A stretch of DNA of 64,000 bases from Flavobacterium nackdongense. GTDB lineage: Bacteria > Bacteroidota > Bacteroidia > Flavobacteriales > Flavobacteriaceae. Shown here one piece after another: positions 9,159-18,039 of this stretch (positions within the stretch are counted from its first letter, which is position 1; each line of letters begins with the position of its first letter). A program made the position numbers and the translations under genes. The stretch is from positions 3,224,001 to 3,288,000 of the forward strand of contig NZ_CP037933.1 of assembly GCF_004355225.1 (NCBI RefSeq), read 5' to 3'. Under the pieces are notes generated by a model. The model was not told where the DNA came from and did no database searches. It saw only the letters and a list, made by a program, of their open reading frames with translations.

Positions 9159-11045
9159 ATGTGCGGAATAAACGGATTTGTGTCTCAAAGTCCTTTAGAA
9201 ACTAAAACCATTAATGGTATTATGGAGACAATGAATAATGAAATTATTCATCGTGGTCCTGATCAAGACGGTTTTTTTACTGAAAACAATCAAAAATTTT
9301 CGATAGGAATGGCCATGAGGCGATTGTCTATAATAGATTTGACCACAGGTAAGCAACCAATATTTTCTTCGGATAATCAAAAGATAATTGTTTTCAATGG
9401 CGAGATCTATAATTACAAAAAACTAAAGCAGGAGCATCTAGTTGGATATAATTTTAAAACCAATTCTGACACTGAAGTGATTATTGCCTTATATGAAAAA
9501 TATGGGGTAGATTCATTTTCTTTACTAGATGGGATGTTTGCTTTTAGTATTTATGATAAAACTTTAAATAAAGTATTTATTGCCCGCGATTTTTTTGGTG
9601 AAAAGCCATTGTTTTATTGTTCTAATCTGGACGGGTTTTATTGGTGTTCGGAGTTAAAATCGATATTAAAAATTTTTCCTACTAAACCCAAAATTTCTAA
9701 GCAAGGAATAAATCTTTATTTTCAGTTGCATTATATTCCAGCTCCATTTACAATTTATGATTCTATTTTCAAATTAGAAGCCAATCATTATTTAGAATTG
9801 GATTGCGTAAGTTCTAATTATGAAATTAAAGAAATTAAAGAAAATAGTATTTCTAATTATTCTCATATAAATAAGGAAGAAGCTGTCAAAAAAAATCGCG
9901 AATTAGTTTATAAAAGCGTAGAAAGTCGCTCGGTTTCGGATGTTCCCATTGGAACATTTCTTTCAGGAGGAGTCGATTCTTCTATAGTTTCGTTATGTTT
10001 AGCTCATCAAACCGATAAAAAAATAGAAACATTTTCGGTTGGATTCGATAAGAAATCATTTGATGAAACGGATAAATCCCGTACCGTTGCAAAAATAATA
10101 AACAGCAATCACCACGAGTTTATTTTATCAGAAAACGACTTAGCCGAAAGTATTGATGCTATTCTTCTAAATTTCGATGAACCGTTTGCAGACTCATCAG
10201 CATTGCCAACTTATTTAGTAGCCAACCAGACCAAACAATTTGTTACTGTTGCCCTAACAGGTGATGGAGGAGATGAGGTTTATGGAGGGTACAATAAATA
10301 CTATATGGGAAGAATGAATAGAAATTATACCAAGTATGTACCTCAGGCCTTTCATGTCTTTTCTGAACATATTTTAAATACACTTTGGCATTCAAAAGAA
10401 GATCAAAGGGGACTTTTGTTTAAAGCCAAACGCTTTATGAAGGCTGTAAATTATGAAGGTGATTTTTATTTTGATATAGTCTCACTCGCATTTTTAGAAA
10501 GTGAGAGAAAAGAAATTTTTAATTCAAATACTTACCTAGAAGACCCGCTTTCTTATTTTAAAAAAATTATTGGTGCCAATAATAAATCGCTGACCGATTT
10601 TCGAAACATCGATCGATTATTAAGTCTTGAAGGAGATTTGTTAGTTAAAGTAGATAGGGCTGCAATGTTGGCTTCTTTAGAATGTAGAGCGCCATTTCTC
10701 AATAGAGATTTATGGGAATTTACAAGTAGTTTGCCGGAGAGTTATTTGATAAATAATTGGGATAAAAAGCATATGCTTAAGGAATCATTTAAACAATATT
10801 TCCCTAAAGATTTTTTGAATAAGTCAAAAAAAGGATTTGGTGCTCCAGTAGGAGATTGGATGCGCGGTGTACTTAAATTAGAATTGTTATTTTATACTGA
10901 AAAGAGTTTTATTGAAGAACAAAATATTTTTAATTACGAAGTAATTTCAAAGCTTGTAAATAATCACGTTGAAGGAAAGATAGATAATACAATACGAGTG
11001 TTTACTTATTTTTGTTTTCAGAAATGGTATAAAAACAACTTTTAG
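9159..11045 (+). CDS. asnB: Asparagine synthase (glutamine-hydrolysing), polysaccharide-locus type
   Basis: 628 residues. The start MCGINGF exposes Cys2, the glutaminase nucleophile, and HRGPDQDG follows at about 31. The synthetase half has the PP-loop SGGVDSS at 269-275 and LTGDGGDEVYGGYNKYY. AsnB-type amidotransferases are common in Bacteroidota and proteobacterial glycan loci, where they are thought to amidate uronic acid carboxyls of the repeat unit. No uronate synthesis gene is visible in region 1, so the acceptor is open. Plain asparagine synthesis is the alternative. Confidence 0.87.
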   Translation: MCGINGFVSQSPLETKTINGIMETMNNEIIHRGPDQDGFFTENNQKFSIGMAMRRLSIIDLTTGKQPIFSSDNQKIIVFNGEIYNYKKLKQEHLVGYNFKTNSDTEVIIALYEKYGVDSFSLLDGMFAFSIYDKTLNKVFIARDFFGEKPLFYCSNLDGFYWCSELKSILKIFPTKPKISKQGINLYFQLHYIPAPFTIYDSIFKLEANHYLELDCVSSNYEIKEIKENSISNYSHINKEEAVKKNRELVYKSVESRSVSDVPIGTFLSGGVDSSIVSLCLAHQTDKKIETFSVGFDKKSFDETDKSRTVAKIINSNHHEFILSENDLAESIDAILLNFDEPFADSSALPTYLVANQTKQFVTVALTGDGGDEVYGGYNKYYMGRMNRNYTKYVPQAFHVFSEHILNTLWHSKEDQRGLLFKAKRFMKAVNYEGDFYFDIVSLAFLESERKEIFNSNTYLEDPLSYFKKIIGANNKSLTDFRNIDRLLSLEGDLLVKVDRAAMLASLECRAPFLNRDLWEFTSSLPESYLINNWDKKHMLKESFKQYFPKDFLNKSKKGFGAPVGDWMRGVLKLELLFYTEKSFIEEQNIFNYEVISKLVNNHVEGKIDNTIRVFTYFCFQKWYKNNF

Positions 11046-11073
11046 TGCATTTATAAACATAAAACAAAATTGT

Positions 11074-12120
11074 ATGCAAAATTTTAAAATATATCCTATA
11101 AATGAAAGTTCATTGGAGATGTATAAAAAATGTTTTGATGAAAATGGAAGCTCAAAAAAGACAGAAAATATAAGATGGCAATTTTTGCAAAGCACAAAAT
11201 CAAATTCATTAGTTGAAATCGCTTTTGACGAAGATAAAAGCAAAGTTGCTGCTATTTATGCTATTTCAAGTGTGAAGATGCAAATAGATGGAAATTCCTT
11301 GGTGGGAAGCCAATCTTTGGATACAATTACTGATGTTGATTATCGAGGGCTTGGTTTATTTATTACAATGGCAAAAAGTGTGTATGAAAAAGCGGATAAT
11401 GATAAGGTTGCTTTAGTTTACGGTTTCCCGAATGGGAATTCTATTAAAGGTTTTAAAAAATGGTTAGGTTGGGAAATTTTGGATCCTGTTCCATTTCTTA
11501 TTAAGCCCTTAAAATCTAAATATTTCACTAATAAAATTAAAGCATTACAATTTTTTCCTAATGTAAATTTATCATATAGTAGTTATAAATCGAATAAGAA
11601 ATTTAGTGTTATCGAGAAACATATTTTTTCAGAAGAGGTGAATGTTATTTGGAAAAAGTTCTCAAATAAAATTAAAGTTGCCGTTGAAAGAGATAAAAAA
11701 TATTTAGATTGGCGTTATATTCAGAAGCCAAACGAGAATTATAAAATTGCGCATTGCTATCGTATAGACAATAAATATTTAGGATTTATTGTTTACACTG
11801 TCAAAGAAAAGCACAATGGGAGAATTGGGTACATAATGGAATTGATGTATGATCTAGAAGAGCCTACAGCAGGAAAGACGCTTTTAGACTATGCAATTTA
11901 TAACATAAAGAAAGAAAAGGCAGATTGCATTTTGAGTTGGTGCTTGGAGCATTCGCCTAATTATCCAGTTTTCAAAAGGTCTTTTTTTATTGATTTGCCA
12001 GAAAAATATAGACCAATAGAACTTCATTTTGGAGTAAGAGCTTTTACAGACAAAATAAAGTCAATTGTTAGCAACAGAGAAAACTGGTATTTAAGTTATT
12101 CAGATTCTGATACAGTATAA
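11074..12120 (+). CDS. GNAT-family acetyltransferase
   Basis: 348 residues. The N-terminal half looks like a GNAT domain: SLDTITDVDYRGLGLFITMAKSVYEKA carries the acetyl-CoA loop (RGLGLF) and is followed by FPNGNSIKGFKKWLGWE, as in other GNAT proteins. The second half (FVIYTVKEKHNGRIGYIMELMYD) may be a second degenerate GNAT fold. Its place between asnB and a deacetylase suggests N- or O-acetylation of a sugar, but the substrate cannot be seen. It ends one base before the deacetylase ATG. Confidence 0.65.
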   Translation: MQNFKIYPINESSLEMYKKCFDENGSSKKTENIRWQFLQSTKSNSLVEIAFDEDKSKVAAIYAISSVKMQIDGNSLVGSQSLDTITDVDYRGLGLFITMAKSVYEKADNDKVALVYGFPNGNSIKGFKKWLGWEILDPVPFLIKPLKSKYFTNKIKALQFFPNVNLSYSSYKSNKKFSVIEKHIFSEEVNVIWKKFSNKIKVAVERDKKYLDWRYIQKPNENYKIAHCYRIDNKYLGFIVYTVKEKHNGRIGYIMELMYDLEEPTAGKTLLDYAIYNIKKEKADCILSWCLEHSPNYPVFKRSFFIDLPEKYRPIELHFGVRAFTDKIKSIVSNRENWYLSYSDSDTV

Positions 12121-12121
12121 A

Positions 12122-13078
12122 ATGGAAAATGGAAAATTTATAATTTCACTCGATTTTGAATTGCATTGGGGCGCAGCGGAAAAGTGGGATTTAAAACTCA
12201 AAAAGGGTTATTTTGACACCACTCGCGAAAGTATTCCTAAAGTATTATTGTTATTTGAAAAGTACAATATTCACGCAACTTGGGCAACGGTTGGATTTCT
12301 TTTTGCAAAAAACAAAAAACAATTACTAGAATTTTGTCCAGTAGTTCGGCCTACGTATCAAAATGGATTATTATCCTATTACTCCCTAATTGAAAACGAT
12401 GAAGTAGGTGAAAATGAAATAGACGACCCCTATCATTACGCGCCATCATTGATTGCATTAATTTTAAAAACACCAAATCAGGAGGTGGGAACCCATACTT
12501 TTTCTCATTATTATTGCAATGAAAAAGGTCAAAATAAACATCAGTTCGAAGCTGATTTGATTGCGGCTCAATGTTTAGCAAAGGAAAATTTTAATATAGA
12601 ATTAAAATCATTAGTATTTCCCCGAAATCAATTTAACGCAGATTATATCGATGTCGCCAAAAGGAATGGGATAAAAGTTGTTCGTACAAATCCAGATGTT
12701 TGGTTTTGGAAAAGCACAGCAGATATAATGAGTTTGGCTAGAGGATTAGATACACTTATACAAATAAGTAAAAAATTGGTTTTTAGTGTTCCACATCAAA
12801 TCCATGATGATTTTTTATTATTGCCTGCAAGCAGGTTTTTTCGGCCATATAGAGAAAAAGAAAAATTAATACAAAGATTAAAAATTCAAAGAATTATAAA
12901 CGAAATGACTTTTGCAGCAAAGCACAACAAAGCATATCACTTGTGGTGGCACCCTCATAATTTTGGATATTTTCTAGATGATAATATGTTCTATTTAGAA
13001 ATTATATTAAACCATTACCAAAAGTTAAACGCTAAATATGGATTTGTTTCTTCTTCGATGAGTGGACTCTATTTATGA
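12122..13078 (+). CDS. Polysaccharide deacetylase (NodB/CE4-like)
   Basis: 318 residues. FIISLDFELHWG at the N-terminus carries the NodB Asp-motif region, and VGTHTFSHYYCNEKGQ gives the metal-binding H-x-x-x-H motif. LVFPRNQFNADYIDVAKRNGIKVVRTNPD and the terminal HLWWHPHNFGYF are family motifs. Such enzymes remove N-acetyl groups from hexosamines; here the target may be a precursor or the repeat unit. There is no signal peptide, so it should act in the cytoplasm. ATGA overlap with the next gene. Confidence 0.78.
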   Translation: MENGKFIISLDFELHWGAAEKWDLKLKKGYFDTTRESIPKVLLLFEKYNIHATWATVGFLFAKNKKQLLEFCPVVRPTYQNGLLSYYSLIENDEVGENEIDDPYHYAPSLIALILKTPNQEVGTHTFSHYYCNEKGQNKHQFEADLIAAQCLAKENFNIELKSLVFPRNQFNADYIDVAKRNGIKVVRTNPDVWFWKSTADIMSLARGLDTLIQISKKLVFSVPHQIHDDFLLLPASRFFRPYREKEKLIQRLKIQRIINEMTFAAKHNKAYHLWWHPHNFGYFLDDNMFYLEIILNHYQKLNAKYGFVSSSMSGLYL

Positions 13079-14211
13079 AAATCAACCTAATTAATATTTT
13101 CCTGTTTACAGGAATAGCGCTTTATAATTTTTTAATTACCAAAACTTACTATCAAAGACATAAAAACTCACAAAAGATTTTAGTTACTTTGCTTTTTTTA
13201 GTTCATTTTGGTGCGATGTATGTGGCTTACGATAGCCCTTTGGTTGACCCTCTTGTTTTTTATAAAACAGCCTTAACTGCTGAATCATGGATTTCCCTTT
13301 TTGGATTGGGAAGCACATTTATGGCTTTTTTGATTTATCCATTAATAAAGGCAGGAGTTTCATTGTTTGTTTTGTTTTTCCTTTTCGCAAGCATAAGTTA
13401 TCAAGCTTTCCTATGGTATTTTAATCAAATGGCGTCCTGTTACTCGAATACAGTCACTATTTATGGAATTCCTTTAGTGCAATTTTTTTTTTTATTGCCC
13501 TCTTTTCATTATTGGTCAAGTTTTCTGGGGAAAGATGCTTTAGTTTTTTTTATTTTAACTTATTTGCTATTTGAAATCAAGAACAGAATTAAACCAAATT
13601 TCTTGCAGATTTTAGTGCTATTTGTATTTCTACTTCTTAGACCACATTTTTGTTTTGTAGTTTTTATTGCGGGCTTTATTTACTATTTTACGGAAAACAA
13701 TATAGGTTCAAAAATTAGAATTAAACTCCTATTGGGAGTACTTGCAATTATTAGTGTTCTAGTTGCAGTAGTAATGCAATTTTTAAATATTACAAATTTT
13801 AGTTCTAACACGCTACAGGCAAAATGGATTGGGCTCAGTGCCTATGCAACTCAAAGCTCAAGTGGCATCAATTTGATGGAATCCTCTTATCTCGATAGAC
13901 TATGGTTACTAATGTTTAGACCACTATACTATGATGCCGTCACATTCTATCAGTATGTGATTTCTATCGAAAACAGTTTTGTTTTGCTTTTCTTTATTTT
14001 TGGAGTAATTTATATATTTTTAAAAGGAAAAGAAATTAGGATTACTGGGGATGTTAAATTTGCTTTGTTGACAGGTTCTCTGCTTTTTTTTATGATTGCT
14101 AGCTATATTTATAACTTAGGATTAGCAAGCCGAATGCGATTGTCTTTTTTGCCTTTATTTTTTTACGTCGTCCATCAATTGTTTTATTTACAGGAAACTC
14201 AACAAGAGTAA
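13075..14211 (+). CDS. Polytopic membrane protein, possible second Wzy-like polymerase
   Basis: 378 residues with about 10 hydrophobic segments. FFLLPSFHYWSSFLGKDALVFFILTYLLF and LLRPHFCFVVFIAGF recur in uncharacterised membrane proteins of Bacteroidota polysaccharide loci, often annotated as hypothetical or EpsG-like. A large hydrophilic loop (NITNFSSNTLQAKW...NLMESSYLDRLW) lies in the second half, like the periplasmic loop of Wzy. It overlaps the deacetylase by ATGA. It may be a second polymerase or a transferase using a lipid donor; the family does not settle it. Confidence 0.5.
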   Translation: MKINLINIFLFTGIALYNFLITKTYYQRHKNSQKILVTLLFLVHFGAMYVAYDSPLVDPLVFYKTALTAESWISLFGLGSTFMAFLIYPLIKAGVSLFVLFFLFASISYQAFLWYFNQMASCYSNTVTIYGIPLVQFFFLLPSFHYWSSFLGKDALVFFILTYLLFEIKNRIKPNFLQILVLFVFLLLRPHFCFVVFIAGFIYYFTENNIGSKIRIKLLLGVLAIISVLVAVVMQFLNITNFSSNTLQAKWIGLSAYATQSSSGINLMESSYLDRLWLLMFRPLYYDAVTFYQYVISIENSFVLLFFIFGVIYIFLKGKEIRITGDVKFALLTGSLLFFMIASYIYNLGLASRMRLSFLPLFFYVVHQLFYLQETQQE

Positions 14212-14235
14212 TCTTTAAAGTAGACAAATATTAAA

Positions 14236-15399
14236 ATGCCTTCCAAATTGAATAAAAAATTAGTTAGAATTACCACAGTTCCCATTTCTTTAGAAAAATT
14301 ATTGGAAAATCAGTTGCGTTTTATGAGTCAATATTATGATGTCACTGCCATTTCTTCTGATAAGGAACGTTTAGAATATATCGGAAAACAACAAAAAGTG
14401 TCTGTTTATGCTGTTGAAATGACAAGGAAAATTACACCTCTCCAAGATCTTAAATCGGTGTGGAAGTTGTATAACTATTTCAGAAAAGAAAAACCTTTTA
14501 TTGTGCATACCCATACACCAAAGGCAGGTACTGTTGGTATGATTGCTGCGAAATTAGCCGGTGTTCCTAATAGATTGCACACCATAGCGGGACTTCCTCT
14601 CATGGAAGCGACAGGTATGAAGCGCAAGTTACTGGATTTGGTTGAAAAAATCACTTATGGTGCAGCAACACATATTTATCCGAATTCAAGTGGGTTGAAA
14701 GAAATTATAATTCAAGAAAATTATTGTAAACCCCAAAAATTAACCGTTATCGGAAATGGAAGTTCGAATGGTATCAATACGAATTATTTTGACACGGATC
14801 ATTTTTCATCCGAAATCAAAGAAGATTTAAAATTAAAATTGGGCATTTGCCCCAAGGATTTTGTGTTTATTTTTGTTGGTCGCTTAGTGGGAGATAAAGG
14901 GATTAATGAATTGGTAAAGTCTTTTACACAACTTAATTTAGAACGTATTAAATTGTTATTGGTCGGTTCCCAAGAATCTGACTTAGATCCATTGCAGGCA
15001 GAAACAATGCAACACATCAATTCGAATCCCAATATTATAGCGGTCGGGCATCAAAATGATGTGCGTCCGTATTTTGCTATCTCCGATGCGTTGGTATTTC
15101 CGAGTTATCGAGAAGGATTCCCTAATGTGGTCATGCAAGCAGGAGCTATGGGATTACCCTGTATTGTTTCGAATATTAATGGGTGCAATGAAATCATAAA
15201 AGATAAAGAGAACGGTTTAATTATTCCAACAAAAAATGCAGAAGTTATCACTAATGCGATGAGAATACTCTTTGAGGATGCTGGTTTGTATGTCGAATTA
15301 AAGAAAAAGGCCCGGTCTATGATTACGGAGCGATATGAGCAGGAAGTGGTTTGGAAGGCTTTATTAGCCGAATATCAAAAACTAGAACAGTATGTATAA
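14236..15399 (+). CDS. GT4 glycosyltransferase, PglA-like
   Basis: 387 residues, [35 protein letters not shown] is a hallmark of the PglA/WcfG-type branch. The C-terminal half has [58 protein letters not shown] with the [10 protein letters not shown] donor-binding motif. PglA of Campylobacter adds GalNAc to undecaprenyl-PP-bacillosamine. Its place directly before a PglC-like initiating transferase (8-bp overlap) suggests it adds the second sugar of the repeat. Confidence 0.82.
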   Translation: MPSKLNKKLVRITTVPISLEKLLENQLRFMSQYYDVTAISSDKERLEYIGKQQKVSVYAVEMTRKITPLQDLKSVWKLYNYFRKEKPFIVHTHTPKAGTVGMIAAKLAGVPNRLHTIAGLPLMEATGMKRKLLDLVEKITYGAATHIYPNSSGLKEIIIQENYCKPQKLTVIGNGSSNGINTNYFDTDHFSSEIKEDLKLKLGICPKDFVFIFVGRLVGDKGINELVKSFTQLNLERIKLLLVGSQESDLDPLQAETMQHINSNPNIIAVGHQNDVRPYFAISDALVFPSYREGFPNVVMQAGAMGLPCIVSNINGCNEIIKDKENGLIIPTKNAEVITNAMRILFEDAGLYVELKKKARSMITERYEQEVVWKALLAEYQKLEQYV

Positions 15400-15994
15400 A
15401 TCTGTATTTAAGCCAATATTTGATTTTTGTTTGGCACTATTAGGACTATTCATTTTGAGTCCAATGTTAGTTCTGGTGACGGTTTTGTTGTATTTTGCCA
15501 ATAATGGACTTCCTTTTTTTTGTCAGGTTCGGCCGGGTAAAAACGGAAGATTATTTAAAATCATCAAATTCAAAACTATGAATGATAAAAAGGATGCGAT
15601 GGGGAATTTATTGTCTGATGGTCATCGATTGACAAAAATTGGTAAATTAGTCCGCAAAACCTCTTTAGATGAAGTACCTCAACTATTGAATGTAATCAAG
15701 GGAGATATGAGCCTCATAGGGCCAAGGCCATTATTGCCGGAATATTTGCCTTTATATGATTCATTGCAAGCAAGGCGGCACGAGGTAAAGCCCGGAATTA
15801 CGGGTTGGGCACAAGTAAATGGAAGAAATGCCATTTCGTGGCAACAAAAATTTGAATATGACGTTTGGTATGTTGATAATATTAGTTTTTTGTTAGATTT
15901 AAAAATAGTACTTTTGACCGTTAAGAAAGTATTTATGAGTGAAGGAATTAATGGCATAGGACAAATTACAACAAAAGCTTTTAAAGGGAATTAA
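15392..15994 (+). CDS. Initiating sugar-phosphate transferase (PglC-like monotopic PGT)
   Basis: 200 residues, the short single-domain form. A hydrophobic re-entrant helix lies at about residues 7-33. [11 protein letters not shown] and [30 protein letters not shown] follow; the adjacent Asp-Glu in SLDEVPQ is the catalytic dyad of the bacterial sugar transferase family. It should move a sugar-1-phosphate, probably QuiNAc4N-type given PglD/E/F homologs nearby, from UDP to undecaprenyl phosphate. The last residues ([11 protein letters not shown]) are duplicated, slightly changed, at 18006-18038, beyond the next three genes. Confidence 0.88.
   Translation: MYKSVFKPIFDFCLALLGLFILSPMLVLVTVLLYFANNGLPFFCQVRPGKNGRLFKIIKFKTMNDKKDAMGNLLSDGHRLTKIGKLVRKTSLDEVPQLLNVIKGDMSLIGPRPLLPEYLPLYDSLQARRHEVKPGITGWAQVNGRNAISWQQKFEYDVWYVDNISFLLDLKIVLLTVKKVFMSEGINGIGQITTKAFKGN
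15962..15994 (+). repeat. Left copy of the pglC-end direct repeat
   Basis: The 33 bp coding [10 protein letters not shown] plus stop at the end of the sugar-transferase gene. It matches 18006-18038 except for a few bases and borders the KAS III-ACP-reductase cassette on the left. Confidence 0.75.
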
Positions 15995-15996
15995 TT

Positions 15997-16998
15997 ATGG
16001 GGGTTGTTATAAAGGCGATAGAATATGTTTATCCTCAAAATAAAATCACAAATAATGACTTAGGAAAGTTGTTTGCGAATTATGATTTTTCAAGTTTTGA
16101 GAAAAAAGTAGGGGTTAAAAGCCGCTATTGGGTTCATAAAGAAACAGCATTTGATCTAGCAATTCTAGCTTGTAAAAGGCTTTTCTTGTCTTGCGATAAA
16201 GCGGATATTGATTATGTGTTATATTGTACTCAAAGTCCTGAATATTTCTTGCCAACGACCGCTTGTATTTTGCAAAACACACTCGGACTAAAAAAAGAAA
16301 TAGGAGCATTAGATTTTAACTTGGGTTGTTCAGGATATACCTATGGGCTTAGTCTAGCAAAGGGATTGATTGATTCTGGACAAGCTAAAAATGTTTTGTT
16401 AGTTACTGCCGAAACCTATTCTAAATACCTTCATCCCAAAGATCGGTCAAATCGTGCAATATTTGGTGATGCTGCAACAGCTTCCTTAATTTCTTGCGAT
16501 GAATTTGATGGAGTTGGTCAATTTCATTTTGGCACAGATGGGTCAGGGTATGATAAACTGATTGTTAAAAACGGTTGCAGCAGATTTCCTTTTGATTCGG
16601 AAGCTCCCGAAATTGGTTATGGTACAGATAATATTTATACCGATAATCATTTGTATATGAACGGTCCTGATGTTTTCAATTTTACCAATGAAGTTATCCC
16701 TGATTTTACTAAAGAAATACTTTTAAAAAACAATGTTCAGATTGAGGACATCAATCAGTTTGTATTTCATCAAGCCAATGCGTTTATGCTAAATTTTATC
16801 CGTAAAAGGTTAAATATCCCAAGTGAAAAATTTTTCATTGACCTTGAAGATGGTGGGAATACAGTTTCTTGTACTATACCCATTGCTTTAAAGAAATATA
16901 GTCAAACCTTAACTGAATCTGAAAAAATAATAGTCGTTGGTTTTGGAGTAGGTTTGTCGTGGTCCGGAGGATTAATAAAAATAAATTGTAAATTATAA
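15997..16998 (+). CDS. 3-oxoacyl-ACP synthase III-like ketosynthase
   Basis: 333 residues, full KAS III length. The thiolase-fold active-site triad is intact: Cys111 in FNLGCSGYTYGL, His258 in FVFHQANAF, and Asn288 in DGGNTVSC. KAS III joins an acyl-CoA primer to malonyl-ACP to give a 3-ketoacyl-ACP. The gene sits 2 bp after the sugar transferase and is followed within 12 bp by its own ACP and then a ketoreductase, so it likely supplies a special short hydroxyacyl chain and not bulk fatty acid. Housekeeping FabH is normally beside plsX/rpmF, which are not here. Confidence 0.85.
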   Translation: MGVVIKAIEYVYPQNKITNNDLGKLFANYDFSSFEKKVGVKSRYWVHKETAFDLAILACKRLFLSCDKADIDYVLYCTQSPEYFLPTTACILQNTLGLKKEIGALDFNLGCSGYTYGLSLAKGLIDSGQAKNVLLVTAETYSKYLHPKDRSNRAIFGDAATASLISCDEFDGVGQFHFGTDGSGYDKLIVKNGCSRFPFDSEAPEIGYGTDNIYTDNHLYMNGPDVFNFTNEVIPDFTKEILLKNNVQIEDINQFVFHQANAFMLNFIRKRLNIPSEKFFIDLEDGGNTVSCTIPIALKKYSQTLTESEKIIVVGFGVGLSWSGGLIKINCKL

Positions 16999-17010
16999 AT
17001 TTGAATAGAA

Positions 17011-17241
17011 ATGACAAAACAAGAATTTTTGTTGCGGTTACAAGAAGAGTTAGAATTGGATGAAACGTTAGATGGAGGTACCAATTTGAAAGATTTGGAG
17101 GATTGGGATTCTATGTGTGCTATGGTGTTAATTGGATTTGTTTCAAATGAATTTGAGGTAAATCTTAAGCCAGATGATCTTAAAGAAATGACTTCCGTTG
17201 ACTCTTTGATGCAAAGAATTGGATTGGAAAAATTTGATTAA
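17011..17241 (+). CDS. Acyl carrier protein
   Basis: 76 residues, acidic, four-helix ACP length. The phosphopantetheine site is Ser34 in the motif DWDSMCAMVLI, which is DSM here where housekeeping ACP usually has DSL. It sits between the ketosynthase and reductase genes, so it probably carries the growing chain for this cassette and hands it to the PglD-like acyltransferase encoded 0.8 kb downstream. Confidence 0.85.
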   Translation: MTKQEFLLRLQEELELDETLDGGTNLKDLEDWDSMCAMVLIGFVSNEFEVNLKPDDLKEMTSVDSLMQRIGLEKFD

Positions 17242-17266
17242 GTACGGTTTTAAAAATAAATAGGTA

Positions 17267-17995
17267 GTGAATTTTATCTTAACAGGTGCCACATCAGGAA
17301 TTGGTTTTGAAACTTTACAACAGTTAGTTAAAAATAAGCATAATGTCATTGCCATAGGGAGAGATTTCTCAAAAATAAGCTCCTTTATTCGGGACAATAA
17401 AAATCAAATACGTGAATATGTGTTTGATTTTGATAAGGTTAAGGAAATTGAAAGATTATTTTTGGCTTTTGAATTAAATAGTGAAAAATTTGATGGTTTA
17501 ATTCATTGTGCTGGAGTCGAAGAAACAATGCCATTGACTTTATGTACTCCGGATAAAATGCAGCAAATTTATGATGTAAATGTTCTAGCCGGTATTGAAT
17601 TACTGCGTATTTTTACCAAGAAGAAATACAGTAATGATGGTGCCAGTATCGTTTTCTTATCTTCGGTCATGGGTGTTTTAGGACAGCCGGGTAAAATAGG
17701 GTATTGTTCTACAAAAGCTGCAGTATTGGGTATGGTTAAGGCGAGTGCATTGGAGTTTGCAAAAAGAAAAATTAGAGTTAATGCAGTTTTACCTGGTGTA
17801 GTGAATACACCTATGACTAAAAAATTGTTTGCCAATATTGAGGAAAGTAAAATAAAACAAATTGTAGAAATGCATCCATTGGGGTTAGGAGAAGTTACAG
17901 ATGTTGTTCCTATTATTCTTTTTCTACTTTCTCCAGATTCAAAATGGATTACAGGACAAAATTTTGTTGTCGATGGAGGTTACTCTGTACAGTAA
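17267..17995 (+). CDS. SDR reductase, FabG-like 3-ketoacyl-ACP reductase
   Basis: 242 residues from a GTG start that immediately precedes the glycine-rich loop TGATSGIGFET. The NAG-like motif is HCAGVEE, serine is in FLSSVMG (132-133), and the catalytic YCSTK gives Tyr146 and Lys150. The end (WITGQNFVVDGGYSVQ) is typical of FabG. It should reduce the 3-keto group made by the ketosynthase to 3-hydroxy. There is no dehydratase or enoyl reductase nearby, so hydroxyls should be kept. Confidence 0.83.
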   Translation: MNFILTGATSGIGFETLQQLVKNKHNVIAIGRDFSKISSFIRDNKNQIREYVFDFDKVKEIERLFLAFELNSEKFDGLIHCAGVEETMPLTLCTPDKMQQIYDVNVLAGIELLRIFTKKKYSNDGASIVFLSSVMGVLGQPGKIGYCSTKAAVLGMVKASALEFAKRKIRVNAVLPGVVNTPMTKKLFANIEESKIKQIVEMHPLGLGEVTDVVPIILFLLSPDSKWITGQNFVVDGGYSVQ

Positions 17996-18005
17996 AAAAT
18001 TAAGT

Positions 18006-18038
18006 AAATTGACAACAGAAGCTTTTAAAGGGAATTAA
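18006..18038 (+). pseudogene. Remnant of a sugar-transferase (pglC) 3' end
   Basis: In frame this encodes KLTTEAFKGN then TAA, nearly the same as the ITTKAFKGN end of the intact sugar-transferase gene at 15.99 kb. It lies 1 bp before the PglD-like ATG. It shows that a pglC gene once directly preceded this pglD gene and that the three-gene cassette was brought in between. Confidence 0.75.
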
Positions 18039-18039
18039 T

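Noticed and set aside
17011..17241. ACP gene as the housekeeping acpP
   Set aside because: It lacks the fabD/fabF neighbours, has DSM where AcpP normally has DSL, and lies within a sugar cassette.
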